A DNA stretch of 22,108 nt from positions 1-22,108 of the forward strand of contig DATMNI010000301.1 in assembly GCA_035570275.1 (NCBI GenBank). Reading direction: 5' to 3'. The DNA is from DATMNI01 sp035570275 (GTDB taxonomy: Bacteria; Acidobacteriota; Terriglobia; Bryobacterales; Bryobacteraceae). The notes beneath the pieces are model-generated. The model did no database searches. It saw nothing but the letters and a program-made list of their open reading frames with translations, and was not told where the DNA came from. The position numbers and the translations under genes are program-made. Position 1 is the stretch's first letter. Each line of letters opens with the position of its first letter. Below, in pieces: positions 1-7,723 of this stretch.

Positions 1-3000
1 GTCTCCGGAGATGGACGCCAACCCGGACTGGCGGCAGCGATTCGCCCGGGAAGCGCAGGCCGCTTGCAGACTCAACCATCCCAACATCGTAACCATCTAT
101 GGCATTGGCGAAGAGGACGGCGTTCACTTCATCGCCATGGAGTACATTCACGGGAAGACCCTGGCGCAGTCGATTCCGCGAAACGGGATGCCTGCGGCGG
201 GCGCGGCCCGGTACGCGGCGCAGATCGCCGGTGCGTTGGCCAAGGCGCACGCGGCAGGCGTGATTCATCGCGATGTGAAGCCGGCCAACATCATGATTAC
301 CGAAGACGGCCTGGTGAAGGTGCTTGACTTCGGACTGGCGAAGTTGGGTTCCACGGTACCCGGTTGGGAGCCAGATTCTCCCGTCTCCACGGCGGCCACG
401 CAGGCGGGAGTGATCCTGGGGAGCGCCGCCTATATGTCGCCGGAGCAGGCATCGGGGAGGCCGGTGGATGCGCGGTCCGACGTTTTTTCGTTGGGGCTGG
501 TGCTCTACGAAATGCTGAGCGGACGCCGCGCGTTCCATGAGGAGTCGCGTTTTTCGACCATGGCCGCCATCCTGCACAAGGAGCCCGAGCCGCTGGGACC
601 GGAGACCCCGGAAGGGCTCGTCGCGATCGTCAGACGATGTCTGCGCAAGGACGCCTCGGCCCGATATCAGAGTATGGCCGAAGCGGCGGCCGCGCTAGAA
701 ACCGTCCGGCGCGGGGACTTTTCAAGGAGCCCGAGCCGTCCGGAGGCCGGTCAGACGGTCTCGAACTATCGGTTGCTGTCGCTGCTCCGCGAGGAAGCCA
801 GCGGGATCGTATATAAGGCCGAGGATACCCGGTTGGAACGGCTGGTCGCCCTGAAGATCCTGGCCAATCGGCATGCCGGGTTGGCGCAGGGCACGGAGCA
901 GTTCCTGCGGGAAGCGCGTACCGCATCCGCGCTCGATCACTCCCATATCGGGGCTGTGTACGAAGCCGGAGAGACGGCCGATGGGCGGGTGTTCATCGCC
1001 GCTGCATACTACGATGGCGGCAGCCTTCAGGAGAGAATGCAGGCGGGCGTGAGCGTGGCGGAGGCGATTGAGTTTGTGCGGCAAGCGGCGCTGGGTCTGG
1101 CCAAGGCGCATCAACGGGGAATCGTCCACGGCGGCATCCGTCCCGAATGCCTGATGTTGACCTCGGAGGGGGAGGTCAAGATCGTGGATTTCGGACTGGG
1201 CTTGCCGGCGGGCGATTCGCCGTACGCGTCGCCGGAGCAGGGCCGAGGGGAGCCTGCCGATGCGCGATCCGACATCTGGAGCCTGGGCGCCGTGCTCTAC
1301 GCGATGCTGTCAGGCCACCCGCCAGCCCCGGCCGGCGCCGACCTGTCGGGAGCAACCTTCGGGGAGCCCTTGAAACAGGTTCGCCCCGCACTGCCCCGGG
1401 ATCTCATCGCTATGGTGCGGCGGGCGACCGAAAAGGATGCCGCGCTTCGCTATGCCGCGGCGCAGGAAATGGCGCAAGACCTCGCCCGGTTGGCGACGGG
1501 CACCACGCGGACGGCACGCTTGGGGCGCACGGGGCGGTGGGCCGCAGCCGTTGCGCTGGCGGTCCTGATGGCGGCGTCCGGCTGGTTCCTGGTCCGGCAG
1601 AGCCACGTCCGCTGGGCGCGTGAGGTCGCCATGCCGGAAATCGCGCGGCTGGCGGATCGCGAGACCAATGCCGCCGCCATGGCCCTGGCCCGCCGGGCGA
1701 TGGAGTATCTCCCACAGGACGCCGCGCTCACTGAACTCTGGAATCGTATTTCGGCCGGCATCAATATCGAAACCGACCCGCCCGGCGCCGCCGTGGAAGT
1801 GAAGGACTATCTAACGCCCGGCGCGCCTTGGACACCAGTGGGTCAAACGCCGCTTCATAAGGTTCGATTTCCGTGGGGCTACTCCCGGATGCGCATCGGC
1901 AAGCCCGGAAGGGAGACCTTCGAATTCGCGCACCAGGTGCAGGGCGAGGTTTCGCCGGACCTGCGGCTAACGCTTGAGCCGGCCGGGACATGGCCCGCCG
2001 GAATGGTTAAGGTCCCGGTGCGCCGCATGTTGAGCGCCGTGGCGAGAATCCAGGTGCTGCCGGTCACCAGCGAGTTTTACATCGACCGCAACGAAGTCTC
2101 CAACCGCGACTTTCAGAAATTCGTCGATGCCGGCGGCTACCGGGATCGGCGATTCTGGAAGGAAGAGTTTGTGAAGGACGGCCGGAAACTCTCCTGGGAG
2201 GAAGGCTCGCGCTACTTCGTGGATGCCACCAACCAGCCGGGCCCTTCCACCTGGGAGGCGGGACGCTTTCCCGCCGGCAAGGGCGACCTCCCGGTAACGG
2301 GCCTCAGTTGGTATGAAGCCGCGGCTTACGCCGAGTTTGCCGGGAAGAGCCTGCCGACGGTTTCGCATTGGTATGCGGCGGCTTATCCGGGCATGTCTCC
2401 GGCCGTGATCCGCCTCAGCAATTTCGATAACGCCGGTCTGGCGTCCGCGGGCAGGTATCAGGCGATCAGCGCCGGCGGCGCCTACGATATGGGCGGCAAT
2501 GCCAAGGAATGGTGTTGGAATTCCGCCGGCAAGAAACGTTACGTCATGGGTGGATCGTGGCGCGACCCGGCGTATCAGTTCACCAATCCCGATGCTCAGC
2601 CCCCCTTCGACCGTTCGCCGGACAACGGCATTCGCTGCGCCCGGTATTTGACGCCTCCGGACGCCGGCTTCCTGGCGCCGATGGAGCCATCGGGCCGCGA
2701 CTACAGCCGGGAAAAGCCGGTCTCCGACGATGTCTTCCGCGGCTTCCAGGCCCTCTACACGTACGAGCACCGCGATCCCGAGGGCCGGATCGATTCCGTG
2801 GACAACGCTTCCGCCGATTGGACCAGGCAGCGTGTTTCCTACGATGCCGGGCACGGCAAGGAGCGTATGCCCGCCGTGCTGTTTCTGCCCAAAAACGCCA
2901 GCCCGCCCTTTCAGGTGGTAGTGTACTTTCCGGGCATCGGCGCGTTTCTTTACAAAGACAGCCAGCACGACCTGGTCGCTTTCTATCAGTTGGACTATCT

Positions 3001-3535
3001 CATCCGCGGCGGCCGCGCGGTCCTTTGCCCCGTGTACGAAGGCATGTATGAGCGCAGGGAGCCCCGATCGCTGACCCCCATGCAGCTTCGGGACCGCGAG
3101 ATCGACTGGTCCAAGGAAGTGGAACGATCGCTGGATTACCTGGAGACGCGGAAGGATATCGACAGCCGGAAGACGGCCTTCCTGGGATTCAGTTCGGGAG
3201 CGCGCCCGGCAGTGCGGCTCGGGGCGTACCCGCCGCGCGTGAAGACCTGCCTGATCCTCTCGGCGGGCTTGCCCCCCGGACGACTGGAGCCGGAAATCGA
3301 CTTGATCAACTTCGCTCCGCGGCTGAAGGTTCCGACGCTTCTGTTGAACGGCCGTTACGACTTTACGTTTCCGCTGGAGGATTATCAGCGTCCGCTGTTC
3401 CGGCTGCTGGGCGCGCCGGAGAAGGACAAGAAGTTCGTACTGCTTGAGTACGCGCATAATGTAGGCGCGCTGCCGAATGAAATGCGGCGCGAGGTGCTGA
3501 CGTGGCTGGACCGGTATCTGGGGCCGGTGAAATAG
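1..3535 (+). CDS. Multidomain Ser/Thr kinase-pseudokinase-SUMF1-hydrolase protein (5' partial)
   Basis: Transmembrane signalling protein with two kinase-like domains in the cytoplasm and enzyme-like domains outside. The frame is open to the window edge (first full codon at base 2) and the first kinase domain lacks its glycine loop and VAIK lysine, so the gene starts upstream. Numbering from the ATG at base 11: kinase 1 has an intact HRD (D88) and DFG (D106). Kinase 2 (about 250-495) has K282 and DFG D393, but HRD reads HGG (G375) and two loop glycines are replaced (R260, E262), so it is a predicted pseudokinase. A transmembrane helix lies at about 510-528, then a PEGA-like segment (about 575-640) and a SUMF1/FGE-like domain (about 665-880) ending in the typical IRCARYL. 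I see no FGE catalytic Cys pair. A C-terminal alpha/beta hydrolase (about 900-1174) has GFSSG (S1061), D1117 and H1149, a complete putative triad. Substrates are unknown. Confidence 0.9.
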   Translation, partial: SPEMDANPDWRQRFAREAQAACRLNHPNIVTIYGIGEEDGVHFIAMEYIHGKTLAQSIPRNGMPAAGAARYAAQIAGALAKAHAAGVIHRDVKPANIMITEDGLVKVLDFGLAKLGSTVPGWEPDSPVSTAATQAGVILGSAAYMSPEQASGRPVDARSDVFSLGLVLYEMLSGRRAFHEESRFSTMAAILHKEPEPLGPETPEGLVAIVRRCLRKDASARYQSMAEAAAALETVRRGDFSRSPSRPEAGQTVSNYRLLSLLREEASGIVYKAEDTRLERLVALKILANRHAGLAQGTEQFLREARTASALDHSHIGAVYEAGETADGRVFIAAAYYDGGSLQERMQAGVSVAEAIEFVRQAALGLAKAHQRGIVHGGIRPECLMLTSEGEVKIVDFGLGLPAGDSPYASPEQGRGEPADARSDIWSLGAVLYAMLSGHPPAPAGADLSGATFGEPLKQVRPALPRDLIAMVRRATEKDAALRYAAAQEMAQDLARLATGTTRTARLGRTGRWAAAVALAVLMAASGWFLVRQSHVRWAREVAMPEIARLADRETNAAAMALARRAMEYLPQDAALTELWNRISAGINIETDPPGAAVEVKDYLTPGAPWTPVGQTPLHKVRFPWGYSRMRIGKPGRETFEFAHQVQGEVSPDLRLTLEPAGTWPAGMVKVPVRRMLSAVARIQVLPVTSEFYIDRNEVSNRDFQKFVDAGGYRDRRFWKEEFVKDGRKLSWEEGSRYFVDATNQPGPSTWEAGRFPAGKGDLPVTGLSWYEAAAYAEFAGKSLPTVSHWYAAAYPGMSPAVIRLSNFDNAGLASAGRYQAISAGGAYDMGGNAKEWCWNSAGKKRYVMGGSWRDPAYQFTNPDAQPPFDRSPDNGIRCARYLTPPDAGFLAPMEPSGRDYSREKPVSDDVFRGFQALYTYEHRDPEGRIDSVDNASADWTRQRVSYDAGHGKERMPAVLFLPKNASPPFQVVVYFPGIGAFLYKDSQHDLVAFYQLDYLIRGGRAVLCPVYEGMYERREPRSLTPMQLRDREIDWSKEVERSLDYLETRKDIDSRKTAFLGFSSGARPAVRLGAYPPRVKTCLILSAGLPPGRLEPEIDLINFAPRLKVPTLLLNGRYDFTFPLEDYQRPLFRLLGAPEKDKKFVLLEYAHNVGALPNEMRREVLTWLDRYLGPVK

Positions 3536-3611
3536 GGCCGAGTCATACAATAAACTGGACAATTTGCGTCTGGCGTAAGGGGAATCGCTTGGAGCGCGGG
3601 ATTCAAAAAAG

Positions 3612-3668
3612 CAAGATTTCACGCCAAGCCGCCAAGCCGCCAAGAAAAAGCCGCAAAGAAGACTACGA
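3612..3668 (+). repeat. Left inverted repeat, CGCCAAG/CGCAAAG type
   Basis: Contains two tandem CGCCAAGC units followed by a CGCAAAGAAG segment. Bases 3615-3640 (26 bases) match the reverse complement of 4315-4340 exactly, and weaker similarity runs over about 55 bases. From memory, short CGCAAAG/CGCCAAG repeats of this style are dispersed in several environmental bacterial genomes. Confidence 0.85.
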
Positions 3669-3687
3669 AGATTACTCAGGGAGTCCG

Positions 3688-4052
3688 TTAATTAACGACG
3701 CGGGTGATGCCGTCCTTGATCAGGGCCACGTTTGAAGTTTATTAGTAGACCCAAACGCTTGTCGGCTAGCCGCAGATGGGTGAGAAACTGCTTCTTGTGC
3801 ACTGGCGCAAACCACCTCGACCGACTTGATCTACGATCACCAGGTCCTCAACGATCAGGTCTGCCCGAAATCCCACCTCAATGTGGACGCCGTGATACAC
3901 CAGCCGTGATACACCAGCCGTGATACACCAGGGGAACCCGTAGCTGACGCGTCGTGAGCAGCCCGCGGTGTTCCAGTTCGTATGCCAGGACCGATTCATA
4001 GACCGACTCCAGCAGGCCCCCGCCAGCTACCGGAAGGACGAGTGACATTTCC
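3688..4052 (-). pseudogene. GxxExxY family protein (PD-(D/E)XK_3-like), frameshifted
   Basis: Fragments in different minus-strand frames add up to one GxxExxY protein. In order they are GGGLLESVYESVLAYELEHR, then VHIEVGFRADLIVEDLVIVD, then VHKKQFLTHLRLADKRLGLL followed by INFK, then VALIKDGITRVVN and a stop (3688-3690). These match the family's usual start (GPGLLESVYE), middle (RIDLLVED) and end (LGLLINF...RRVVN) as I know them. The first frameshift comes from extra copies of a 14-base repeat at 3891-3932; at least two others follow. The N-terminal IxVHRxLG segment is degenerate and the 5' boundary is approximate. The family is annotated as PD-(D/E)XK-like, but its function is not settled. 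Confidence 0.75.
3891..3932. repeat. 14-base tandem repeat, three copies
   Basis: The unit cgtgatacaccagc occurs three times head to tail (3891-3904, 3905-3918, 3919-3932; the last differs at its final base). It lies inside the GxxExxY pseudogene. Removing two copies (28 bases) rejoins LRVPLVYHG to VHIEVGFRADL in one frame, so the expansion itself is one of the inactivating mutations. Confidence 0.9.
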
Positions 4053-4282
4053 GGAGCGCCCAAAGGCGGGGCGGGATGGCAAGCTCCCCCGCCCGATAGC
4101 GGATCTTCAATTGTTCCATGGGGGCCATGGACGTGGCAACCTGATATTCAAACCGGGCAAACCAACGCCGTCAATTTCCCAAGGCCTCTTGCTGGGCTTT
4201 GTCCGCCCCAGAGTGGTATAGACTCGTTAAGCTGCATCCACAATCTGTTTCGCGAGTGGATTCCCGGTCACGTGATTATCTC

Positions 4283-4342
4283 TCTTTCGTCTCTTCTTTG
4301 CGTTGCTTTGCTTTGCGGCTTGGCGGCTTGGCGTGAAATCCT
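4283..4342 (-). repeat. Right inverted repeat, CGCCAAG/CGCAAAG type
   Basis: On the minus strand it reads like the left copy at 3612-3668: an identical 26-base core (4315-4340), then a CGCAAAGCAAAG...CGCAAAGAAGAG stretch that is similar but not identical. It lies about 640 bases from the left copy in opposite orientation. Confidence 0.85.
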
Positions 4343-4469
4343 GCCTTCTCTTGTGCGCTTGACTTGACTCAAATGTCCAACTTATTATCTAACCTCCCTT
4401 AGGGGGCCGGGTTCTTCGCGGCGGACCTCAAGCCGCGGGCGGTTTGGGGCGAGCCGGCGTCCACCAATC

Positions 4470-5627
4470 CTAATCCGAATCCGCCCGGTAAACGCGCTTT
4501 CCCGAGACCCACGTCGCCGTCACCGCAATCCGATTGCTCTCCGGGTTCCACCGGAACTGCACCAGATCGGCCCGCTCTCCCGCCGCCAGGCCGAGCGCCC
4601 GCGCCGGAACCTTGCCTGCACGAGCCGCGTTGGTAGTCGCCATGCGTACCGCGTCGGCCAGCCCAAGCCCCGCCAGGTTCATTAGGTTTTCAATGCCACG
4701 GTCCATGCGCAACGCGCTGCCGGCCAGTCGGTCCGTTCCCGCCAGCACCACGCGGTGGTCAGCCGTCAGATCGATGGCCTGCTCGCCCAGTTGATAGCGC
4801 CCCGGGGCGGCGCCGGCAGGTGTCGAAGCGTCGGTCACCAGCACCGAGTGCGAGACACCTTTGGCGCGCAGCGCGGTCTTCAGAAAGCTGGCGCCCAGGT
4901 GGATGCCGTCCACAATGAAATCGGCCATCAGGCGGTCTTCGGCCAGTTGGTCCCAGAGGTAGTTGGGATGGCGGCGCATCTGGAAGTGCGCGCCGTTGCC
5001 GAGATGCGTGGAGAGGGTGGCCCCGGCCGAAACTGCATCGGCAATCTGTTGCGCCGTGGCCTTAGTGTGGCCGATCGACGCCACCACACCTTCCGCGGTG
5101 ATGCTCTCGATGTATCGCGCGGCTTCCGGCCACTCGGGCGAAAGCGTCACGATGCGCACGCGGTTCCCCGTGGCCTCTTGCCAGCGGCGGAATTCGTCGA
5201 GGTCGGGTTGGCGGACCCAACGCAACGGGTGCGCGCCGCGCGGCCCATCGTCGGGACAGATGTGCGGGCCTTCCACGTGAAATCCGTCCATGGCCTCGCC
5301 GCCCGGAACCGATTCGCGAGCCCGCGCCATGTTGCGCAGCGCCTGCTCCATGCCGTCCGGCGAGCCCGTGATCACGGTGGGATAGAATCGCGTGACGCCG
5401 GTGGCAAACAAAACCTGCAGGGAGCGCGCGATTTCGGCGTGCGCCACATCGGGACGATTGTAGTCCACGCCGGCGAAGCCATTCACCTGCAGATCGATCC
5501 ACCCCGGCGCCACGTAGCCGCCCGTTTCGTTCCCAAGCCCAACCGCGGCCGGAGTCACGGATTGGATGGTATCGTGGAATTCCACGTTTACCGCCGAACC
5601 GGTGAAGACGTCAATGCCGTGGATCAT
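4470..5627 (-). CDS. N-acetylglucosamine-6-phosphate deacetylase-like amidohydrolase
   Basis: Predicted cytosolic NagA-type enzyme of 385 residues, which would remove acetate from GlcNAc-6-P in amino-sugar or peptidoglycan recycling. Family landmarks are present in order: APGWIDLQVNG (Q47 and N49, as in the single-metal E. coli type), DGFHVEGP (E119), SIGHT (H187), STHLGNGAH (H208), VDGIHL (H243) and VTDAS (D266). Spacing of the metal and active-site residues follows E. coli NagA closely. The usual THLFNAM motif is THLGNGA here, so a different N-acetyl sugar substrate is possible. I chose the ATG at 5627 because GGAG lies eight bases upstream; an upstream GTG (5654) has poorer spacing and adds nine residues. 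No nagB or PTS gene is adjacent. Confidence 0.85.
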   Translation of the reverse strand: MIHGIDVFTGSAVNVEFHDTIQSVTPAAVGLGNETGGYVAPGWIDLQVNGFAGVDYNRPDVAHAEIARSLQVLFATGVTRFYPTVITGSPDGMEQALRNMARARESVPGGEAMDGFHVEGPHICPDDGPRGAHPLRWVRQPDLDEFRRWQEATGNRVRIVTLSPEWPEAARYIESITAEGVVASIGHTKATAQQIADAVSAGATLSTHLGNGAHFQMRRHPNYLWDQLAEDRLMADFIVDGIHLGASFLKTALRAKGVSHSVLVTDASTPAGAAPGRYQLGEQAIDLTADHRVVLAGTDRLAGSALRMDRGIENLMNLAGLGLADAVRMATTNAARAGKVPARALGLAAGERADLVQFRWNPESNRIAVTATWVSGKRVYRADSD

Positions 5628-5652
5628 TCTGTGAACTCCAGTAGAGGAAACC

Positions 5653-5746
5653 ACCGCTCCCTAACGGTCACGGCTCCGAAGGCGGAACCCACCGCTCCCT
5701 AACGGTCACGGCTCCCAAGGCGGAAAACTACCGCTCCGAAGGCGGC
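5653..5746. repeat. 38-base tandem direct repeat, 2.5 copies
   Basis: The unit starting accgctccctaacggtca and ending ccgaaggcggaaccc occurs at 5653-5690 and, with few changes, at 5691-5728. A third shortened copy (accgctccgaaggcgg, internally deleted) is at 5730-5746. It starts only 25 bases upstream of the deacetylase start codon. I recall similar intergenic repeats in Solibacter-like genomes; this was not checked. Confidence 0.8.
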
Positions 5747-6027
5747 CTCCGCTTCCGAACAATTCATCCGCGCGCCGTTTTATACACAACTTTGGCACAT
5801 CCTGGCCTGGGTATCTGGTTGCAGAGACAGCTTCATAAACATGTTGAAAAACGGATGGGGCGGAACATTCAGGCTGGCTTTTCGGGGGCCGGTCGCGATA
5901 CAAAGATAGGGTCCATTAGGAGCGGCGCAGCCGGGATGGCAAATCTCGGGGGAGGTAGTCATTTTGGTCGCGCCGCCTCCAGCCGACAGACGACAAAAGG
6001 CGATCGTCTATCCCACCGCGCCTTCGC
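5747..6027. other. Intergenic stretch without a recognisable gene
   Basis: Lies between the tandem repeats and the aminotransferase stop codon. Open frames here are short and match nothing I recognise. It must hold the deacetylase promoter and the aminotransferase 3' end, but no convincing promoter hexamers or T-tailed hairpin were found. Confidence 0.5.
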
Positions 6028-6966
6028 TCAGGCCCCCACGGCGGCGTGAACCGGAGTCAGCCATCCGTATCGATCTTCCCGGCTGCCGTTGATCACGCCG
6101 AAGAATTCCTTCTGCAATTTCTCCGCCACCGGGCCGCGCCGTCCGTTTCCGATCTTGATCTTGTCGACGGAACGAATGGGCGTAATCTCGGCCGCGGTGC
6201 CGGAGAAGAAAACTTCATCGGCGATGTACAGCAGTTCGCGCGGGATGATAGTCTCCACTACGGGGATGCCCAGGTCGCGCGCCAGCGCCAGAACACTGTC
6301 GCGCGTGATGCCCGGAAGCACGCTGGCGCCCAACGGCGGCGTATGGATCTTGCCGTCCCGCACCACAAAGATGTTTTCTCCCGACCCCTCGCTCACGAAT
6401 CCGGCTGTATCCAGCGCGATGCCCTCGGAGTAGCCGTTAGCCAGCGCTTCCATCTTGATGAGCTGCGAGTTCATGTAGTTGGCCCCGGCCTTGGCAAGCG
6501 CCGGCAGCGTGTTGGGCGCGAAGCGGTTCCAACTGGAAACGCAGACGTCCACGCCTTCGGCGAGCGCCTCTTCGCCCAGGTACTTGCCCCAACTCCAGCA
6601 GGCCATGTAAACGTCGATCGGGTTTTGCAACGGGTTCACCCCGATGTCGCCGTAGCCGCGAATCGCGATCGGGCGGATGTAGCAAGCGTCCATGTTGTTG
6701 ACGCGCACCAGTTCCAGCATCGCGTCCCCAAGTTGTTCGGCCGAGTATCCAAGATTCTCCATGCGGTAAATCTTGGCCGAATCCATCATGCGGCGAACGT
6801 GCTCGCGCAGTCGGAAAATGGCGGGGCCGGCTGGAGTGGAGTAGCAGCGGATTCCCTCGAAAACGGAGCTTCCGTAGCTCACCACGTGAGAAAGGACATG
6901 AATGGTCGCATCAGCCCATGGGATGAAGCGGCCGTTGTGCCAGATTTTGTCGGTGGGCGTCAACAT
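6028..6966 (-). CDS. ilvE: Branched-chain amino acid aminotransferase
   Basis: PLP enzyme of fold class IV, 312 residues, cytosolic. It transfers the amino group between glutamate and the keto acids of leucine, isoleucine and valine. Signatures include an N-terminal KIWHNGRFIPW, YGSSVFEGIR (residues 31-40), the PLP-binding lysine K159 in ALAKAGANY (same position as the E. coli IlvE lysine), GFVSEGSGENIF (189-200) and FFSGTAAEITPIRS (253-266). The length is normal. The frame continues far upstream, across the yceI gene on the other strand, but ATG 6966 gives the usual family N-terminus. An in-frame ATG at 7005 would add 13 residues. The divergent yceI gene begins 75 bases away. No Shine-Dalgarno is seen; a TATAAT six bases upstream suggests a leaderless message. 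Confidence 0.93.
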   Translation of the reverse strand: MLTPTDKIWHNGRFIPWADATIHVLSHVVSYGSSVFEGIRCYSTPAGPAIFRLREHVRRMMDSAKIYRMENLGYSAEQLGDAMLELVRVNNMDACYIRPIAIRGYGDIGVNPLQNPIDVYMACWSWGKYLGEEALAEGVDVCVSSWNRFAPNTLPALAKAGANYMNSQLIKMEALANGYSEGIALDTAGFVSEGSGENIFVVRDGKIHTPPLGASVLPGITRDSVLALARDLGIPVVETIIPRELLYIADEVFFSGTAAEITPIRSVDKIKIGNGRRGPVAEKLQKEFFGVINGSREDRYGWLTPVHAAVGA

Positions 6967-6972
6967 AGGGTA

Positions 6973-6978
6973 ATTATA
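6973..6978 (-). promoter_or_regulatory. Putative -10 box (TATAAT) of the aminotransferase gene
   Basis: A perfect TATAAT on the minus strand ends six bases before the ATG at 6966, which would place transcription start at or beside the A of the start codon. No convincing -35 box is visible at 16-18 bases. Confidence 0.45.
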
Positions 6979-7041
6979 ACCGAGGAGTTTACAATGCGCC
7001 TCCATGCCGCGCGCCGCGGCTTGATAAAATAGCCGCAGTCC

Positions 7042-7632
7042 GTGCCAAACCGCAGGCTTTATCTCGCAGTTCTTGTTCTCTCCGGAGTGCCGCTGGCCGC
7101 CCAGGACGCCGAGTGGCGGATCGACCCCTTGCACAGCGCCGCCTACTTTAGCGTGCGCCACCTGATGATTTCCACGGTGCGCGGCGAATTCAGCGGCATC
7201 AAGGGCACGGGGCACTACGATCCCAAACGTCCTACGGCCGCCGCGGTGGATGCCACCATCGACTGCGCCACGCTCAACACCGGCGTGGCCAAACGCGACG
7301 AACAGATGCGGGGGCCGGACTTCTTCGAGGTGAAGCGTTACCCTACCATGCGGTTCGTCTCCAAGCGCGTGAACCAGGCCGGTCAGGGAAAACTCAAAAT
7401 CGCTGGAGACCTGACCATCAACGCCACCACGCGGCCCGTGACGCTTGACGTGGATGGACCGTCGCCAGAGGTCCGTGACGCCCAGGGCCGAACCAAGATC
7501 GGCCTCAGCGCCGCCACCAAAATCAGCCGCAAGGAATTTGGAATTATCTGGAATGAGGTGCTGGAAACCGGCGGCGTAGCGCTGGCCGACGAAGTCACCA
7601 TCACGCTGGATATCGAACTGATCAAGAACTGA
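7042..7632 (+). CDS. YceI-family periplasmic protein
   Basis: Exported lipocalin-like beta-barrel protein of 196 residues. Members bind isoprenoid-type lipids; the ligand here is unknown. A Sec signal peptide (NRRLYLAVLVLSGVPLAA) probably ends near residue 20, before QDAEW. The mature part shows the family pattern: WRIDPLHSAAYFSVRHLM, VRGEFSGIKG, DPKRP, ATIDCATLNTG, MRGPDFFEVKRYPTMRF, GDLTINATTRPVTLDV, and a C-terminal SRKEFGIIWN...LADEVTITLDIELIKN. The GTG start at 7042 is supported by its position just before the signal peptide; no clear Shine-Dalgarno is seen. It is divergent from the aminotransferase gene and 91 bases upstream of a kinase gene. A damaged second copy lies just after that kinase. 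Confidence 0.88.
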   Translation: MPNRRLYLAVLVLSGVPLAAQDAEWRIDPLHSAAYFSVRHLMISTVRGEFSGIKGTGHYDPKRPTAAAVDATIDCATLNTGVAKRDEQMRGPDFFEVKRYPTMRFVSKRVNQAGQGKLKIAGDLTINATTRPVTLDVDGPSPEVRDAQGRTKIGLSAATKISRKEFGIIWNEVLETGGVALADEVTITLDIELIKN

Positions 7633-7680
7633 TTTCGTGGCAGGTTCAGGCAGGCAGCGTATTTCGAGAAGGCCCGGAAC

Positions 7681-7709
7681 TTGCCGCGAGTGCGAATGCA
7701 TGGGATAAC
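7681..7709 (+). promoter_or_regulatory. Putative sigma70-like promoter of the kinase gene
   Basis: TTGCCG (7681-7686) and GATAAC (7704-7709) are separated by 17 bases and end 14 bases before the ATG at 7724. This would give a leader of about 8 bases. Prediction by eye only. Confidence 0.35.
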
Positions 7710-7723
7710 ATTGATTGCACACA

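Larger units (their letters stand above)
3545..4395. mobile_element. Putative decayed cassette bounded by inverted repeats
   Basis: About 850 bases lie between two genes and carry a decayed GxxExxY gene between inverted CGCCAAG-type repeats (3612-3668 and 4283-4342). A second, outer pair of imperfect inverted sequences (aataaactggacaatttg near 3549, and the complement of caaatgtccaacttatta near 4371) brackets them. No transposase is visible and no target-site duplication was established. The mobile nature is inferred from the nested inverted symmetry around one accessory gene. Confidence 0.35.

Noticed and set aside
1967..3643. Minus-strand open frame of 558 codons
   Set aside because: Lies opposite the kinase/SUMF1/hydrolase gene, whose domains are clear. 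The minus translation resembles no family and is a GC-rich shadow.
3891..3932. CRISPR-like short repeats
   Set aside because: Three adjacent 14-mers with no spacers; a simple tandem repeat inside a pseudogene.
4417..4437. CGCGGC/GCCGCG stem after the deacetylase gene
   Set aside because: Stem of only six pairs and no T-run on either strand; weak as a terminator.
4755..5702. Plus-strand open frame of 315 codons over the deacetylase
   Set aside because: Opposite a gene with conserved NagA metal-site spacing; no family resemblance.
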